In this document: piece by piece, positions 1-10,911 of the stretch
Position numbering within the stretch: position 1 is the stretch's first letter
Layout: each line of letters begins with the position of its first letter
Source of the DNA: Cyanoderma ruficeps
Taxonomy: Eukaryota > Chordata > Aves > Passeriformes > Timaliidae
Assembly: GCA_008694505.1 (NCBI GenBank)
Contig: VZDJ01000116.1
Span: 23,803,501 to 23,867,500, forward strand
Direction of reading: 5' to 3'
DNA length: 64,000 bases
Notes under the pieces: generated by a model
Databases searched by the model: none
Seen by the model: only the letters and a program-made list of their open reading frames with translations
Told to the model about the DNA's origin: nothing
Program-made: the position numbers and the translations under genes

Positions 1-288
1 TTTTACTTGTTAGATATCTGAAGGGCTGCTTTTGGTGAAGAGACTGCTTTCCACGACATCCCATAATCAAATATTCCTGCTTATTCCACTGCTACTAACC
101 CTTTATCATTGGACACTTGACTGCATTTTGTGGATGGAGAGATTGTGTTAAGGAGTCTGTAATGGTTTGGGATTTTTTGAAGACTTTATATTAAAATTTT
201 CATTTAGAATAAGTGTTGTCTCCCGATTTAAGCTGCTAAAATGAATTAATGGAATTTCCTTTTGAAGATTACTGTTGTTTAATTTCAG

Positions 289-354
289 GGCATAGAAAGA
301 GTTCTGGATATTCAGAAAGAAATGACAAGGCTGTTGGAGTGTCCGGGCAAAACG
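289..354 (+). CDS. ENO4: ENO4 exon, first in this window
   Basis: This 66-nt exon follows the acceptor TTAATTTCAG and ends at the donor ACG|GTACAA, phase 0 at both ends. It encodes [20 protein letters not shown] plus KT, resembling the helical stretch before the lysine-rich linker in mammalian ENO4. The reading frame stops three codons after the donor, as expected at an intron. The donor is not a strong consensus. Confidence 0.75.
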
Positions 355-3300
355 GTACAATAAAAATTGTGTTCTTCCAGTGAGATGTACTTCATTTGGT
401 CTTTTCACCACCATTGTCCTTTAAACATCCCCATGGAGCACCTAGCCTGTTACAGGCTCATGACACAGAATAGAGGCTGTGTTTCTCTGACACAGGAATA
501 AAACATTGGCCATTTGGTGATAAATTAGAAAACTTAGAACAAAACATTGTTCTAAGCATAAGGCTTTCTGTTTACCTGAAGAAATATACTGGGAGTGAAT
601 GGTATCAGAGGGCATATACAATATATGTTCTAACCTTGCTACACCTCTCACACACAACATATTTTATTCCAGGTACTATTACTGTAGCAGTCTTGGTGTG
701 GGCATGTGCTTTTTGGAAAGCAATGTTGTTATGTTTGTCCAAGTACAGTCTAGGTTCTCATTTCTGAGATCCTCTGTGTTTTTGATGGGCTGGGTGAGAA
801 TGTCTTGAAAAATAAATGATGGTTGGACAGATGGCCACATAGAAATAATTATTTTAAATGAGTAACCACCACAAAATAAAACTATTAAACTATTAAATAA
901 AGTTATTTCATGACTGAAATATTTATAATCTCTTTTGACAAACTCTTCTCTTCTCTTCTCTTCTCTTCTCTTCTCTTCTCTTCTCTTCTCTTCTCTTCTC
1001 TTCTCTTCTCTTCTTTTTTCTGTCATCTTTGTATTTTTTCCATGGAATTGATTTCTATCTGCTTTCACTCCAACAGCCTGGTCCACAAACAGACATTAAG
1101 AAAGGAAAAGCACAAAAAGCTCTGGTAAGAAAAGAGATTTTAACTCTAAGCCTTCAGCAAGGTATTAACAGCAGCAGGGAACTTAAAATGTTCTTAAGAA
1201 AGGAAGCATTAATCTACACTGCCATTTTGGAAAGGTCAAGGCAAGACCTCAGTGTTCCAAATGCTCATATTTTGCATCATAATTTAGATTCTTCTGACTC
1301 TACCTTCCTTTCCTGGAGGACAGTAGAGGAAATAGGGGGAAATTCCTGAGATCTGGTAGTTTTTCCCACATAGAAATCCTGGCAATTTGTCGAAATGAAC
1401 ATTTTTCAGGCCTGTAACACCAGCAGAGAACTTTTGATCATGTAGGCCATAGAACAGTTGCCAGTAAGACTTGTGGACTGTGCTGTTTCCTAACCCTGGG
1501 AGCATAACTCCCATCTTTATCCTGCTGCATTCGGTGCCCAGGTCCAGTCTGAGGTTGTGGATAATGGCAGATACAAACCAGTAGCTAAAGGGCAGCACTC
1601 AAAATATTGCACAAGACATTCTTTTATATGGCTCAAATGATTTTTTTTTATCCCTTCAAAAGCAGTAGTTTGTCGATGAGTTTTCCAGATAGTGGGATGG
1701 AAATGCCATGCAGGTTTTGCTCTTCATTCTGAGATGATTTAAGTATTATGAGGTGAGAATTGTTATTGTTGTGAAGTGTAAAAAGCAAAGGATGAACAAA
1801 GGTTTTCCTATTTTATTGTTGCTTAAACATCAAAAAACCTCCTCATCATTAAGGTGCTGGCCAATGTTTTCCTGGTGGATATTTTCCATATTAGTACCAC
1901 GATATGTACTGCAATCATAAGGTAGAATATTTCTAAGAGAGACAAGGAAACAATGCGTTAGATTCTCTGAAAAAAAATTTCATTTATTTCAGTAGGAGAA
2001 AACTAAAGAAGACAGTAGCAAAACTGAATTTAAAACTGATAAAAGCGCCACGTTAGTTTGAGCTTTTTTGTGAGAGGATAAAAAGGAGAAATGACAAAGT
2101 AGGCAGTGAAAAAGAACTTACTTGGATTAAGGAAGTAAAAACTAGACAGAGAAAAATGTTTTTATACAGATAAACAATGCTTTTAATAGACTGTAACAAG
2201 TCACAGCATATGGACATCTTGAAAACCACCTGAAACTGCAGATTTAACCTCTGTCTGAAGTGCAGGAAGACTGCAGCATTTTTTTTTGCTGTCTGTTGCT
2301 GCATCTCTGTAATCCAAAATTCCCAGACTTGACAGTTAAAAATCAGTGTTTGGAAAACCTACAGAAAAACTGACAACAGAAGGAAATAGGTGAAATATTT
2401 GCTCAGTACAACTCTGCTTGTGGCTGATGTCCAGCAATACTGTCCCTGAAGCAGACAACTCTGTGCTGCTGGGCTGGAGGTATTTCCCCTTTATGAAATT
2501 TGTTCCTTCCAGAAGTCTTGGGAGATTCTTGAGGTTTCTCGAACACTCCCCAGAGTCAATATCAATGTTGTAGCTGAGGATTAATGAGTAAAAGCTATTT
2601 AAAAGTGGAGGATATGTTTTTGTGGCCAAGGGTTGGTCCATAGCACCAGAGCATTTATGGCATTATGGTTGTTAAGAGTGCCCTTAAAATAATTTTTTAA
2701 ACCAATGCTAGCCATACAAGACTGAGATCTGCAAGACTAGACAGATTTCCAGGGACTATTGCTCTCTACTCATTAGCACTTGATAATCCCTCTTGCCTTG
2801 AGGACTGTCCTTAAAGCTGCCAAGGAGATTTCTAAGAACAAATTTATAATTTGATGACTAAATGCAGACTGAAATTACAAAGAAAAAAACCCAACCCATA
2901 AATATGTATAATATATATGTGTGTAAATAAAGTGATTATTTCTGTTTTGCTTTCAGGCACCAGCCTTAAAAGGAATGTCACACTTAGGCTGCCTGACAAC
3001 AGGATATGATAGTCTAGAACAACTGCTACTCCAAATGCAAATAGCTTGCAACAATCTAGGTCTGGAGCTAGGAAAAGACATGTACTTGGCATTAAATTGT
3101 GCTGCTCATGGATTAATGGATTATGTAAGTTATTTTTCAATTCTGATTTTCTTGGGTTTTAACATAAATGTAGCTGTTTGTTAACATGATTTATTATTAC
3201 ATTTAAACTCACCTACAAGCTCCTAACTCCATTTTTTTAAGGTAGCAATCAAGCAAACAGAAAGAATGATCTGTGCATTTATAGATTCTGGCTGAATCTG

Positions 3301-6300
3301 CTCGTTTTTCCATTGTATTAAGCTACATTTCTTGTTTTCTTCCAACTATGCTAACATTTGCATGTATTTTTACTATGGCATGTTTATATACACATTAGTG
3401 CCCATCTCACTGTGCATCAACATTAACTTTTCAATTTCAGTTTTTATTTGACAAAATCTATTTATCTCCTTACAAAGTCTTACAGTTCTTGCCCCTTATT
3501 CCAAGAACAGTCAGGTTTTTCTCTAAGCAGAAAAAGAAGCTTCCAATTCCATTTAGTACCTCATGATCTTTTGTGTGTTTGGGTGTTCTGTAGTTCCATT
3601 ACCAATATATATCTTTTGTGAAGGCAGTTGCTCTCCTGGCTGTGATATCTGTGTCCTATACCAGAATGTGCAAAATCTTAACCACTGAATTACCAGTAAT
3701 TCTGTAACTTTCTGTTCTTGAACTGTTAAAGCCACTAAAGCAGTGGATATTCTGGCACAGTTTCAGTGGGCCCTTAAAATTCTTTCCAGGCTGCAGTTTG
3801 TGCTTCCCAGAATGATGAGACTGGTTTTAACATGTCTATTTTTTTTTTCTTTTTGAAAGGGGAAAGAGGCAGGGAAAGGCAGTATCTTGGTTTTGAGCAC
3901 TGAGGGTGCACTCCTTGCCCCAGCAATATTTTCTTTATGAAAATGAGGAAAAAAAAATCACCTTTTTTTGTTTGTTTTTGGAAGAGAAAAATGAGGGTTT
4001 TTTCTTACAAGATTCAATAAAAATTTCATATATTGCTAACTTTATGCTATGATTGTGTCAAACTGGCAGCGTTGCCTAGAAAATGCTGCAATAAATCTCC
4101 CTTCTTCCTTTGGCAGTGGCATTGTTCAGAGACTTTGGCAGGAGCCCACTGGAGCCCACGGTGTCATTTTAGGCAGAGTTTTCTGTAACAATGTGCTGAC
4201 AACTCAGACACAGAGTGAAGCAGATGAGTGAATCCCTCCTGACTGAAGCACACACAGCCCACTGCCTTAACAGAGATGTGTACACTCTGCTTCTCAGGGT
4301 CCTGCTTTCCTTATATTTTATGCTTTTTGCTTTACTTTCTAGGGTAAAGAAAAATATGAAATACTCACGGGAACATTCAAAAGTCCTGATGAAATGGTCG
4401 CCATGTATGTGGAAATGATTAATAAATTTCCTTTTATTATTGCGTTAATAGATCCCTTAAGAAAAGAGGTAAGATTCCACAGTGCAGTTCTTTAAAAACT
4501 GATGGTAGGCTTCAGTGGCATATCACTGACCTTTTCTCATTTTTACAAAACCTGTAAAATACAAAGTTTCTGATTTTCAAGTTTCTGATTTTCAAGTTTC
4601 TAAGCACAAAAATATCACTAGAAAATGCATCTGACAATTTCTTTGAATATATTTTATTGGCAATATCCAAATTTTTCATTACTTTTGAGATAATTTCTGA
4701 TGGAAAATCCTGGCGTGAACAGAATGCAGTCAGTACACATACCTTCTAGAATTACAAGAATTTGCTTTTTCATATGATTCGACTGGCTGAACCGCTGCTC
4801 TTTTGATTACGTTTTCCTCTTTATGTACACTATTCAAATTATAAAGTGAAATTGTAAAATTCAAGTGTCTTACAAAAATTGACGTGTAATGCAATATTAT
4901 ATTGGGCTGGAACAGCAAAAATTTGAACATTGTTGTATATTCAGCCGAAAAAATCATCAGCATATATTATTGCTGCAGTTCTTTGTGATGGATATTTATA
5001 ACCAGAGTCCTGTCACTGGCAGCATTGCTGGGCAGAATTTTTCAAGGGGGAGTAGGACAACCCTGTATTTACCTCTGTGATCAAAGTTAGAGGAGTTAAT
5101 TAGTGTGGCCAATCGACTCCAACAATAAAGCACAATAATATTAAGCATGGTATCAAGCTATAGATGGATAAAAGAGATTGTATTTATATATAAGTTCAGA
5201 TTTCCATGTGTTAAAGAAAAGAATAAAAACTTAATTGCTGCAGAACCTGCAATTGTAGGCTGAGATTCTGCAGTTGCACAACTTCATAAAAATTCGGTCT
5301 TGGTGTCAAATTTCAGTTTGTCTTCTTCAAAATAAATACAGGGAGTTCATTTTCATGAACAAAACACAAAGACTGTGATTGAAGGGAGAAGCAAATGATG
5401 TTGGCTCTGTGAATCTGCCCAGTGCCTGAATCAATAATTCTAAAACTGATGAGCTGTAAAATCCATCTAATTTGCCCTCAACTGGAACTTTAAAAGTTCA
5501 TTTTTTGAATAACTGTGTTCAGTATTGTCTCACTCTGGTTAGCCTTGCCTCCCTGTGTTGTTCCAGGCTGACTCTCTGAATTACCATATTCCAAAACACC
5601 AGGTTATTCTCCACTCCCGCCAGGGCTGCAAACTTCCTTGAGAATTCTTGGGAAGGCAAATATTTGCAAGATGAGAATCAGCAGGAGAATTACAGCAGAC
5701 AGTGAAATGCAGTTGGGAACTGAGTAGAGTAAAGGGAAATCCCTCTCCTCCTCCTCCTCCTTCTCCACCTCCTCCTCCTCCTCCTCCTCCCAAATCTCCC
5801 AGGTTTACCCATGCCACATTTTTGCCCCTGGTAATTAGATCCTTGAGTGTTAGTTCTGGTACCAATTCAATAATTCTTTGCCAGACACCAGACCACTTCA
5901 GTGCTTAAATTTAAACATTTGTTCAGGTGTCAGAAACTTCATTTTCTCTTATGCACAGGCTTGAAATCCCTCGAGGAATGGCCCCTGATGTTGATTGCAA
6001 GTAGATAAGTACAAAAAGCTGATCCACAGACCAAGACTAACCACTGGCAGAATTATGAAGTAGAGATGTTTTTAATGTGAGAACTTTGCATTCTGTGGAC
6101 ACAAAGCAAGCAAATTAATTCGTCAATTTCTCCTTTCAAATTCTTTACATATCCTTGTCCTTTATTTAGCCTGGACCATGTACCATGTGGACAATGCATT
6201 AAAATAAAGAAACAAAGAGCCTGAAAAGTGGAGCTTTGCTAGAAAAGAGAGCATTGTATTCTGCTGTTCCCTGTGGGTCCTGCCATTGAGTCTATGTCTC

Positions 6301-9300
6301 CTGTTCATTATTTTATGTTCCTACCACTATGACACTTGAAATAGTAACACAAAAATTAGTCCTTTGAATAAACCAATAAAAATTATTTTATGCTCCATCA
6401 GAATGAAATAAATGTCAGGAGGGAAATCAAAATAGCAGACCCCTAAACTTAATTTAAATATTTAACTGTATTTTGTGCAAGCAGTGTTGATTAATTTCAG
6501 ATTAAAATTTATGCTTTCTAACAAAATCTTAAAACCCAAGGAAAATCCAAGTGGCATGTTTTTCTTAGGCAGACATTTAAAATACAGTATAAAATGTAAT
6601 ATGTTTAAATGAAGGGCATATATAGGATTAAACCAAAATTACTGTTTAATTTTTATCTCCTCAGTTAGAGTTTTCATTCAGTTTAATTTTTTTAGCTCCA
6701 GTTTTTTTCTCAATTTGTTTATGCAGGACAGAGAACAGTGGAGTAGCATCTGTTGTGCCCTTGGTTCCAAATGCTACCTGATTGCTGAAGATGCTGCCAC
6801 GCAAATTTCCAAACTCAAAACTGACCAAAACATAAACGTAGCAACGTGCAGTGGTGTTGTCCTAAAATACATTAACCAAACCAAGGTGTCAGACCTCATA
6901 GAACTTACTGGAATTCTGGATGGTGAGTAGAGGGGGGGAAAGACTGAAGCCAAACCTTACAAGCCACACCTGTAAATTGTACATGTTTTTTATTTAATTA
7001 TTGACACTTCTAATTTAGAAAGCGCTTGTGGGAAGAAACTGAAATTCAAGTTTTGATTCACAAATCCCTGTCAAGGGGCTGAAAACAGCAGTCAAGGCTC
7101 CAGCTATTGTCAGTTAATACACCGTGAATGTTTTGAACGTGGGTGCCCTTTGACACTGCAGCTAAATGGTCATGCAGTTAGATAGCAGAATTAAAGAAAA
7201 TAAAACAGATGTGATCGATTCAATTTTGAATAATGTTAGCGTTGATAATTAAAAAATTCAGACACATGCAAACTGTTTAAAATTGCATTTAGATAGATTA
7301 TTGACTACATATTATCGAGCCTTTGTGGTAAGTGCTAAGAACCTGTGCAGCTTCATATGTAAGATTTCTCTTTGTATCACATTTTCTTTATTCATTTTTA
7401 TACTCAAAGAATAGATGGACAAATTTAATACAGCTTAGTTTTTTTCTTGTTCCTTAAACACACCCCGAATCGCTGTCTCAACGTGAGTAAATAGCAACGA
7501 AAAGATTTCATTCAGTCAGGATGGTAAATTCTTTTTTTGAAGAAAAATCATTAATATAATGAGGAACACATTTAAAATAAATAGCACAGCCTGATCAGAC
7601 AGATCAGTGAGAGACAGAGACCAGGACAGGATGTCATATGTTCCCTTATCCATCCGAAAATAAAACAGAATACTAACGTAGCAAACTCATAGTTTACATT
7701 TTTATCAGGTGGGGTTTACTCCTGTTTGTATTTAAGCTTGGATAGCCCAAGGGTAAAAAAAGAATGAGAAGTCCAACCAATTTCTGTGTCAAATATATAA
7801 AATATACTCTAATGAAGGTGTTCCCTCCTGTTATATATAGGTCAAAGACATATTACCATATTAGGAAGTCCAGATGGAGAATCTTCAGATGAGAGCCTCG
7901 TGGATCTGGTAAGGATTGAAAGCTGTTCAATTGCAGAATTGCAAAAATACTGCTTTTAACATGTACTATTTTTTAAAGAGAAAGCTTTTTTGTGCTTGAG
8001 AAAGAAACAACATTTTACAAAATGGGCTTTTTCTAAAGGGTTGGTTTGTTTGGGGTTTTTTTCCCCCACAGAGAGTGGTTATTCTTTTGAATTTAAAGAG
8101 CGCACACAGGAAATTTGCCAAAGCAGGGAGTATATTCGAAAGTGTGTATGATCCATTTGCTTGCATTATAGTTTATAAAAAACTGTGAGTTTTACTTAAA
8201 ACATTCCTGCGTAGTAACAACATTTTAAGCAAACATTCTTAACGCTCCTATATTTAATCTTTTGCAAATAAAATTTCCTTTCAGATGCCAGCGAAAATTA
8301 CTGTTTGCATCCGGCAGATCTTTCACCGAGAGGTTTTATTTCCCCGTTTTTCTCTGCGGAGAGATGAGGGCGTTGGATTAGACTTGGGATACGGTGTTTA
8401 ATTATCGGGGATGACTTCACTCGCTCGAGTGAGGAGTTTTACCACTGTCGTTGCAGGCTGTGGGCCTGGGTGCCAGGTTCCTCAAGTTGGGAGGTCTGTC
8501 CCGCGGAGAAAGGGTGGCCAAATACAACCGGCTGCTGGCTATAGAGGAGGAACTGGCCGCGAATGGAGCGCTGCGTACGAGCTTCTTTCTTACTTTGTTT
8601 TCAGCCTGCCGTGAATAACGGGCACAAAGATTGGAGGGAGAATGATTGAAACTGCACCCCAGGAGGGAAGCGGAATCAAAAGGCTATAAATAAGGGCTGA
8701 CAAAAAAAAAACCTAGGATAGCACTTGCCACAATGTATATTGTTGTCCTAATGGATTATCTGTTTACTGAATGTTAAAATGGACCCCTTCTTGAGGAGTA
8801 GCCTACATTAAGCTTTTTTTTTCCCCAGAATTAATTGGTTGTAGTCTTGAAACCCACGGTGCAAAGGGAACAAAACAAAAAACCATGCATATAATGTGTC
8901 GAAAAGCTGCCAAAATGGAATTTTAGGCCAAATTCCCCACCTCCCTCGAGGCCCGAAACATATATTGCTAACAAAACTTCATTTCACAACCCTCTTTTGT
9001 ATGTTACATTTCCAGCAAAATGTGTTCGGAAAGCTACAATTGCTTGGGTAAGCCTTAAATAAAACCCAAGAAAATCCCAAGCTGACGGTGCACATTCAGC
9101 CTTAGCCACTTGTATGCATCTGCCAGCCTGTTTCAGGATCTGCATCTTCTTTTTACACTGTACCAAGGCACTGTTAAATGCTTAACAGTTCATTAGAGCC
9201 ACTTCTGGCTCAGGTATCAATCAAGCCAGAATAAAGACGTGCAGTCTGAAGGGGAGGCAGAGAGACAAGGAGAGAGAGAAAGGAAGGAAGGGGTTTGCAG

Positions 9301-10911
9301 GAATTGTATTATGCCTAAGAAAAGGAAACACGAAGCAGAATTAAGTCATTTTACCCTCTTGTTTGTAATAATTTCCAATATTCTACCCATAGGGTAGCAG
9401 CACTTGACATGCACACTATAGAACAAAGTTTTTAGTGGAATTTCTTTTTATTGAAAATATTTTGAGCTTTTTGAAGTCTCCCCCCTTGCTTATAAATAAC
9501 CATTGTAAAAAACAGGAACATAGAAATTCTTTTTTTTTTTTGCTAATAAAGTAGTTTCACAGAAGGCACTTTTCAAAAATAAGACAGATAATTATAGAAC
9601 TATGAATTTTAACTGCCTCAGCAGTATTAATATATTCCCTCCTCAAATAGTATAGTCTAAACAAAGGCTCTCGAGTCTGACAAATATTTAGACCTATATC
9701 TGATGAAATGAAACAGCAACAGTCCCCGACACCGTTAATCATTTGGCAGGGATAGGATCCAGTACCTAAATCAGCAGCAGGGCACTGGCGAGAGCAGGTC
9801 TGAGCTGCATACCAAGCTCCTCATTTGGCCGGAGCCGGGAACAGCAGCCGGGAGAGCCGGGAACACCCGGGAGAGCCCGTGCCGAGGGCACTGAGCGGCT
9901 GGTAGCTGCGAGGTGACTCTGGGCCACAGCAGCCCCAGGGCGTGTGTGCGAGGGGCTGCAGCGGGCTCAGGGAACCCGCGCTCTCCTCTCCCATCGCCTG
10001 CCCCTCTTCCGTGGGCATTCTGAGCAGCCCCGTGGCGATGTTGTCCCACCACAGTTCCTCCTGCTCCAGGAGCCTCCCCTGGCCGGGCAGTGACACCCAT
10101 CGTGTGTGGGGCACCGCAAGGGGGCTGGTGCTGAGGGCAGCGCCCAGAAGGAGTCACAGAGCTGGGAGGAACTTGTGGGAAGAAACTGAAATTCAAGTTT
10201 TGATTCACAAATCCCTGTCAAGGGGCTGAAAACAGCAGTCAAGGCTCCAGCTATTGTCACCGTGAATGTTTTGAACGTGGGTGCCCTTTGACACTGCAGC
10301 TAAATGGTCATGCAGTTAGATATCAGAATTAAAGAAAATAAGAGATGTGATCAATTCAATTTTGAATAATTTTAGCATGAATAATTTTAAAAATTCAGAC
10401 ACAAACTGTTTAAAATTGCATTTAGATAGATTATTGACTATATATTATTGAGTCTTTGTGGTAAGTGAACTGCTACCCATGGGAGGGACACTGGGACAGG
10501 GCTTTTATGAGGTGGGGATGAGGCAGAGTCAGCTGGTGGAACTCTGGCAAGAGCACCAGTGCAGGGGGAAAAGATAAGGCAGCAAGGTGAGATGATCAAT
10601 GAAGAAAAGAATTCAATAAATATCCCAGCTCAGGCTGCAGTGCACCATGTCCTGATCCTGTACTCAAAGTGTTCCTTCTTTACTAAGGAAGGACCAGACT
10701 TTTAGAGGTGTTTCAAGTCTTGTAAGCATCATGTGGCAGTTTCAAAACATGTGTGCACCAGAGAATATAACAACAAACCCCATTACAGCAAACATGAGCT
10801 GCTTTTTTTCCTTCTATTTCAGGTGAAGCAAAACTTGAATTTGTTGATTTTGCAGAAGAATCACAGCCAGAACAACTTCCTGATGTGCTTCCTGCCCCAG
10901 AGCAGGATTAG
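289..10911 (+). CDS. ENO4: ENO4 (enolase 4), C-terminal part, eight coding exons
   Basis: Joined exons 289-354, 1077-1124, 2957-3124, 4343-4468, 6727-6922, 7841-7908, 8457-8574 and 10823-10911 give 879 nt in one open frame, 292 residues plus TAG. Mammalian ENO4 is about 600 residues, so the first half lies left of the window. The translation matches the enolase C-terminal barrel: a FKSPDEM segment, an LIDP strand, a VVLK strand with the equivalent of the catalytic lysine, and a RFLKLGG...[12 protein letters not shown] segment equal to the most conserved C-terminal enolase motif. In mice Eno4 is a sperm-specific enolase needed for flagellar structure and motility. Several canonical metal and substrate ligands are changed (see findings), as in mammalian ENO4 as I recall it. 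Identification is firm; individual splice sites are read by eye. Confidence 0.93.
355..1076 (+). other. ENO4 intron
   Basis: Non-coding. It holds a pentanucleotide microsatellite (943-1014) shortly before the next acceptor; the repeat is pyrimidine-rich on the coding strand and could act as an extended polypyrimidine tract. Nothing else is recognised. Confidence 0.7.
943..1014. repeat. (CTCTT)n pentanucleotide microsatellite
   Basis: About 14 near-perfect copies of a CTCTT/TTCTC unit run from 943 to 1014, ending in a short T-run. The open frames over it on both strands are by-products of the repeat. Confidence 0.95.
1077..1124 (+). CDS. ENO4: ENO4 exon, lysine-rich linker
   Basis: A 48-nt microexon between acceptor CACTCCAACAG and donor CTG|GTAAGA, phase 0/0. 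It encodes [16 protein letters not shown]. The short basic linker fits the low-complexity insertion that separates the ENO4 N-terminal and barrel regions and varies between species. It rests on good splice signals and frame continuity rather than strong conservation. Confidence 0.7.
1125..2956 (+). other. ENO4 intron
   Basis: 1.8 kb of AT-rich intron with no exon, repeat family or RNA gene that I recognise. Small open frames here lack codon structure or family likeness. Confidence 0.7.
2957..3124 (+). CDS. ENO4: ENO4 exon, start of barrel-domain segment
   Basis: A 168-nt exon (56 codons, phase 0/0) between GCTTTCAG and TAT|GTAAGT. It encodes residues from [20 protein letters not shown] to [12 protein letters not shown]. 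The ALNCAAHGL stretch aligns with the G-M-D-V-A-A-S-E-F strand of glycolytic enolases, where the Asp is a metal ligand; here that position is Asn. Confidence 0.92.
3125..4342 (+). other. ENO4 intron
   Basis: 1.2 kb non-coding, AT-rich with several T- and A-runs. No transposable element or RNA gene recognised. Confidence 0.7.
4343..4468 (+). CDS. ENO4: ENO4 exon with FKSPDEM and LIDP segments
   Basis: A 126-nt exon (42 codons, phase 0/0) between TTTCTAG and GAG|GTAAGA. It encodes [20 protein letters not shown] and continues to [14 protein letters not shown]. The region matches the canonical FKSPD...SIEDPF block; the metal-binding Glu of IEDP is Ile here. Confidence 0.93.
4469..6726 (+). other. 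ENO4 intron
   Basis: 2.3 kb non-coding. It contains a short 16-bp tandem repeat near 4566-4602 and the TCC tract at 5745-5791. No exon, RNA gene or recognised transposable element otherwise. Confidence 0.7.
5745..5791. repeat. (TCC)n trinucleotide tract
   Basis: CTC/TCC repeats with two interruptions. Reading it as protein gives poly-Pro on + and poly-Gly on -, both artefacts of the repeat. Confidence 0.93.
6727..6922 (+). CDS. ENO4: ENO4 exon with catalytic-lysine strand
   Basis: A 196-nt exon (phase 0 in, 1 out) between TTTATGCAG and GATG|GTGAGT. It encodes [20 protein letters not shown], then [10 protein letters not shown], then [20 protein letters not shown]. The Lys in VVLK aligns with catalytic Lys345 of glycolytic enolase. 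The following NQTKVSDL corresponds to NQIGSVTE. AEDA replaces the GDDL metal site. Confidence 0.94.
6923..7840 (+). other. ENO4 intron with the original-looking copy of a duplicated segment
   Basis: Non-coding. Positions 7025-7334 are closely repeated at 10172-10467 in the last ENO4 intron. The rest is AT-rich with nothing recognised. Confidence 0.75.
7025..7334 (+). repeat. Dispersed duplication, copy 1
   Basis: About 310 bp, same orientation and roughly 90% identical by eye to 10172-10467. Shared from CTTGTGGGAAGAAACTG to CTTTGTGGTAAGTG. Copy 1 carries small segments absent from copy 2, for example about 10 bp near 7114 and 4 bp near 7266. Confidence 0.93.
7841..7908 (+). CDS. ENO4: ENO4 exon with degenerate substrate loop
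   Basis: A 68-nt exon (phase 1 in, 0 out) between TTATATATAG and CTG|GTAAGG. It encodes (G)[18 protein letters not shown] then LVDL. It aligns with the SHRSGETED loop of glycolytic enolases; the His, Arg and Ser of that loop are not retained while the GE and D positions are. Confidence 0.92.
7909..8456 (+). other. ENO4 intron
   Basis: 548 bp non-coding. The last 170 bp before the exon are rich in CpG relative to the surroundings. No RNA gene or repeat family seen. Confidence 0.7.
8457..8574 (+). CDS. ENO4: ENO4 exon with C-terminal enolase signature
   Basis: A 118-nt exon (phase 0 in, 1 out) after CGTTGCAG. It encodes [20 protein letters not shown] then [19 protein letters not shown]. The Lys in FLKLGG aligns with catalytic Lys396 and the RGERVAKYN block with SERLAKYN. 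The donor C|GTACGA is weak but is the only one that preserves frame into the last exon. The exon is GC- and CpG-rich compared with its surroundings. Confidence 0.92.
9778..10171. other. Intronic GC/CpG-rich block of unknown origin
   Basis: About 390 bp with high G+C and many CpGs (repeated CCGGGA motifs at 9830-9880), set in AT-rich intron. All three minus frames and a plus frame stay open here, which is expected of GC-rich DNA with few stops and is not evidence of a gene. Its right edge coincides with the start of the duplicated segment. It could be an unrecognised transposable-element fragment or an intragenic CpG island. Confidence 0.6.
10172..10467 (+). repeat. Dispersed duplication, copy 2
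   Basis: About 296 bp, same orientation as 7025-7334. The pentamer GAACT occurs at both junctions of this copy (10169-10173 and 10467-10471) but not at those of copy 1, which could be a short target duplication or microhomology. Confidence 0.93.
10823..10911 (+). CDS. ENO4: ENO4 last coding exon
   Basis: Acceptor CTTCTATTTCAG, 89 coding nt (phase 1 in), TAG at 10909-10911. With the C from the previous exon it reads R then [20 protein letters not shown] and ends VLPAPEQD. The acidic, proline-containing tail is shorter than my recollection of the mammalian tail, and only weakly similar, so the exact terminal exon is less secure than the rest. Confidence 0.8.

Larger units (their letters stand above)
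8575..10822 (+). other. Last ENO4 intron, mosaic
   Basis: 2.2 kb non-coding. It contains an AT-rich left part, a CpG-rich block at 9778-10171, the second copy of the duplicated segment at 10172-10467, and unique sequence after that. Confidence 0.75.

Noticed and set aside
679..1086. 135-codon minus frame with REEKR repeats
   Set aside because: It is the pentanucleotide microsatellite read in reverse.
5581..5908. Poly-Gly (-) and poly-Pro (+) frames
   Set aside because: Product of the TCC tract; no splice context or conservation.
9771..10260. Overlapping 95-145-codon frames on both strands
   Set aside because: GC-rich DNA has few stop codons; the frames overlap one another on both strands and match no family, and part lies in the duplicated intron segment.
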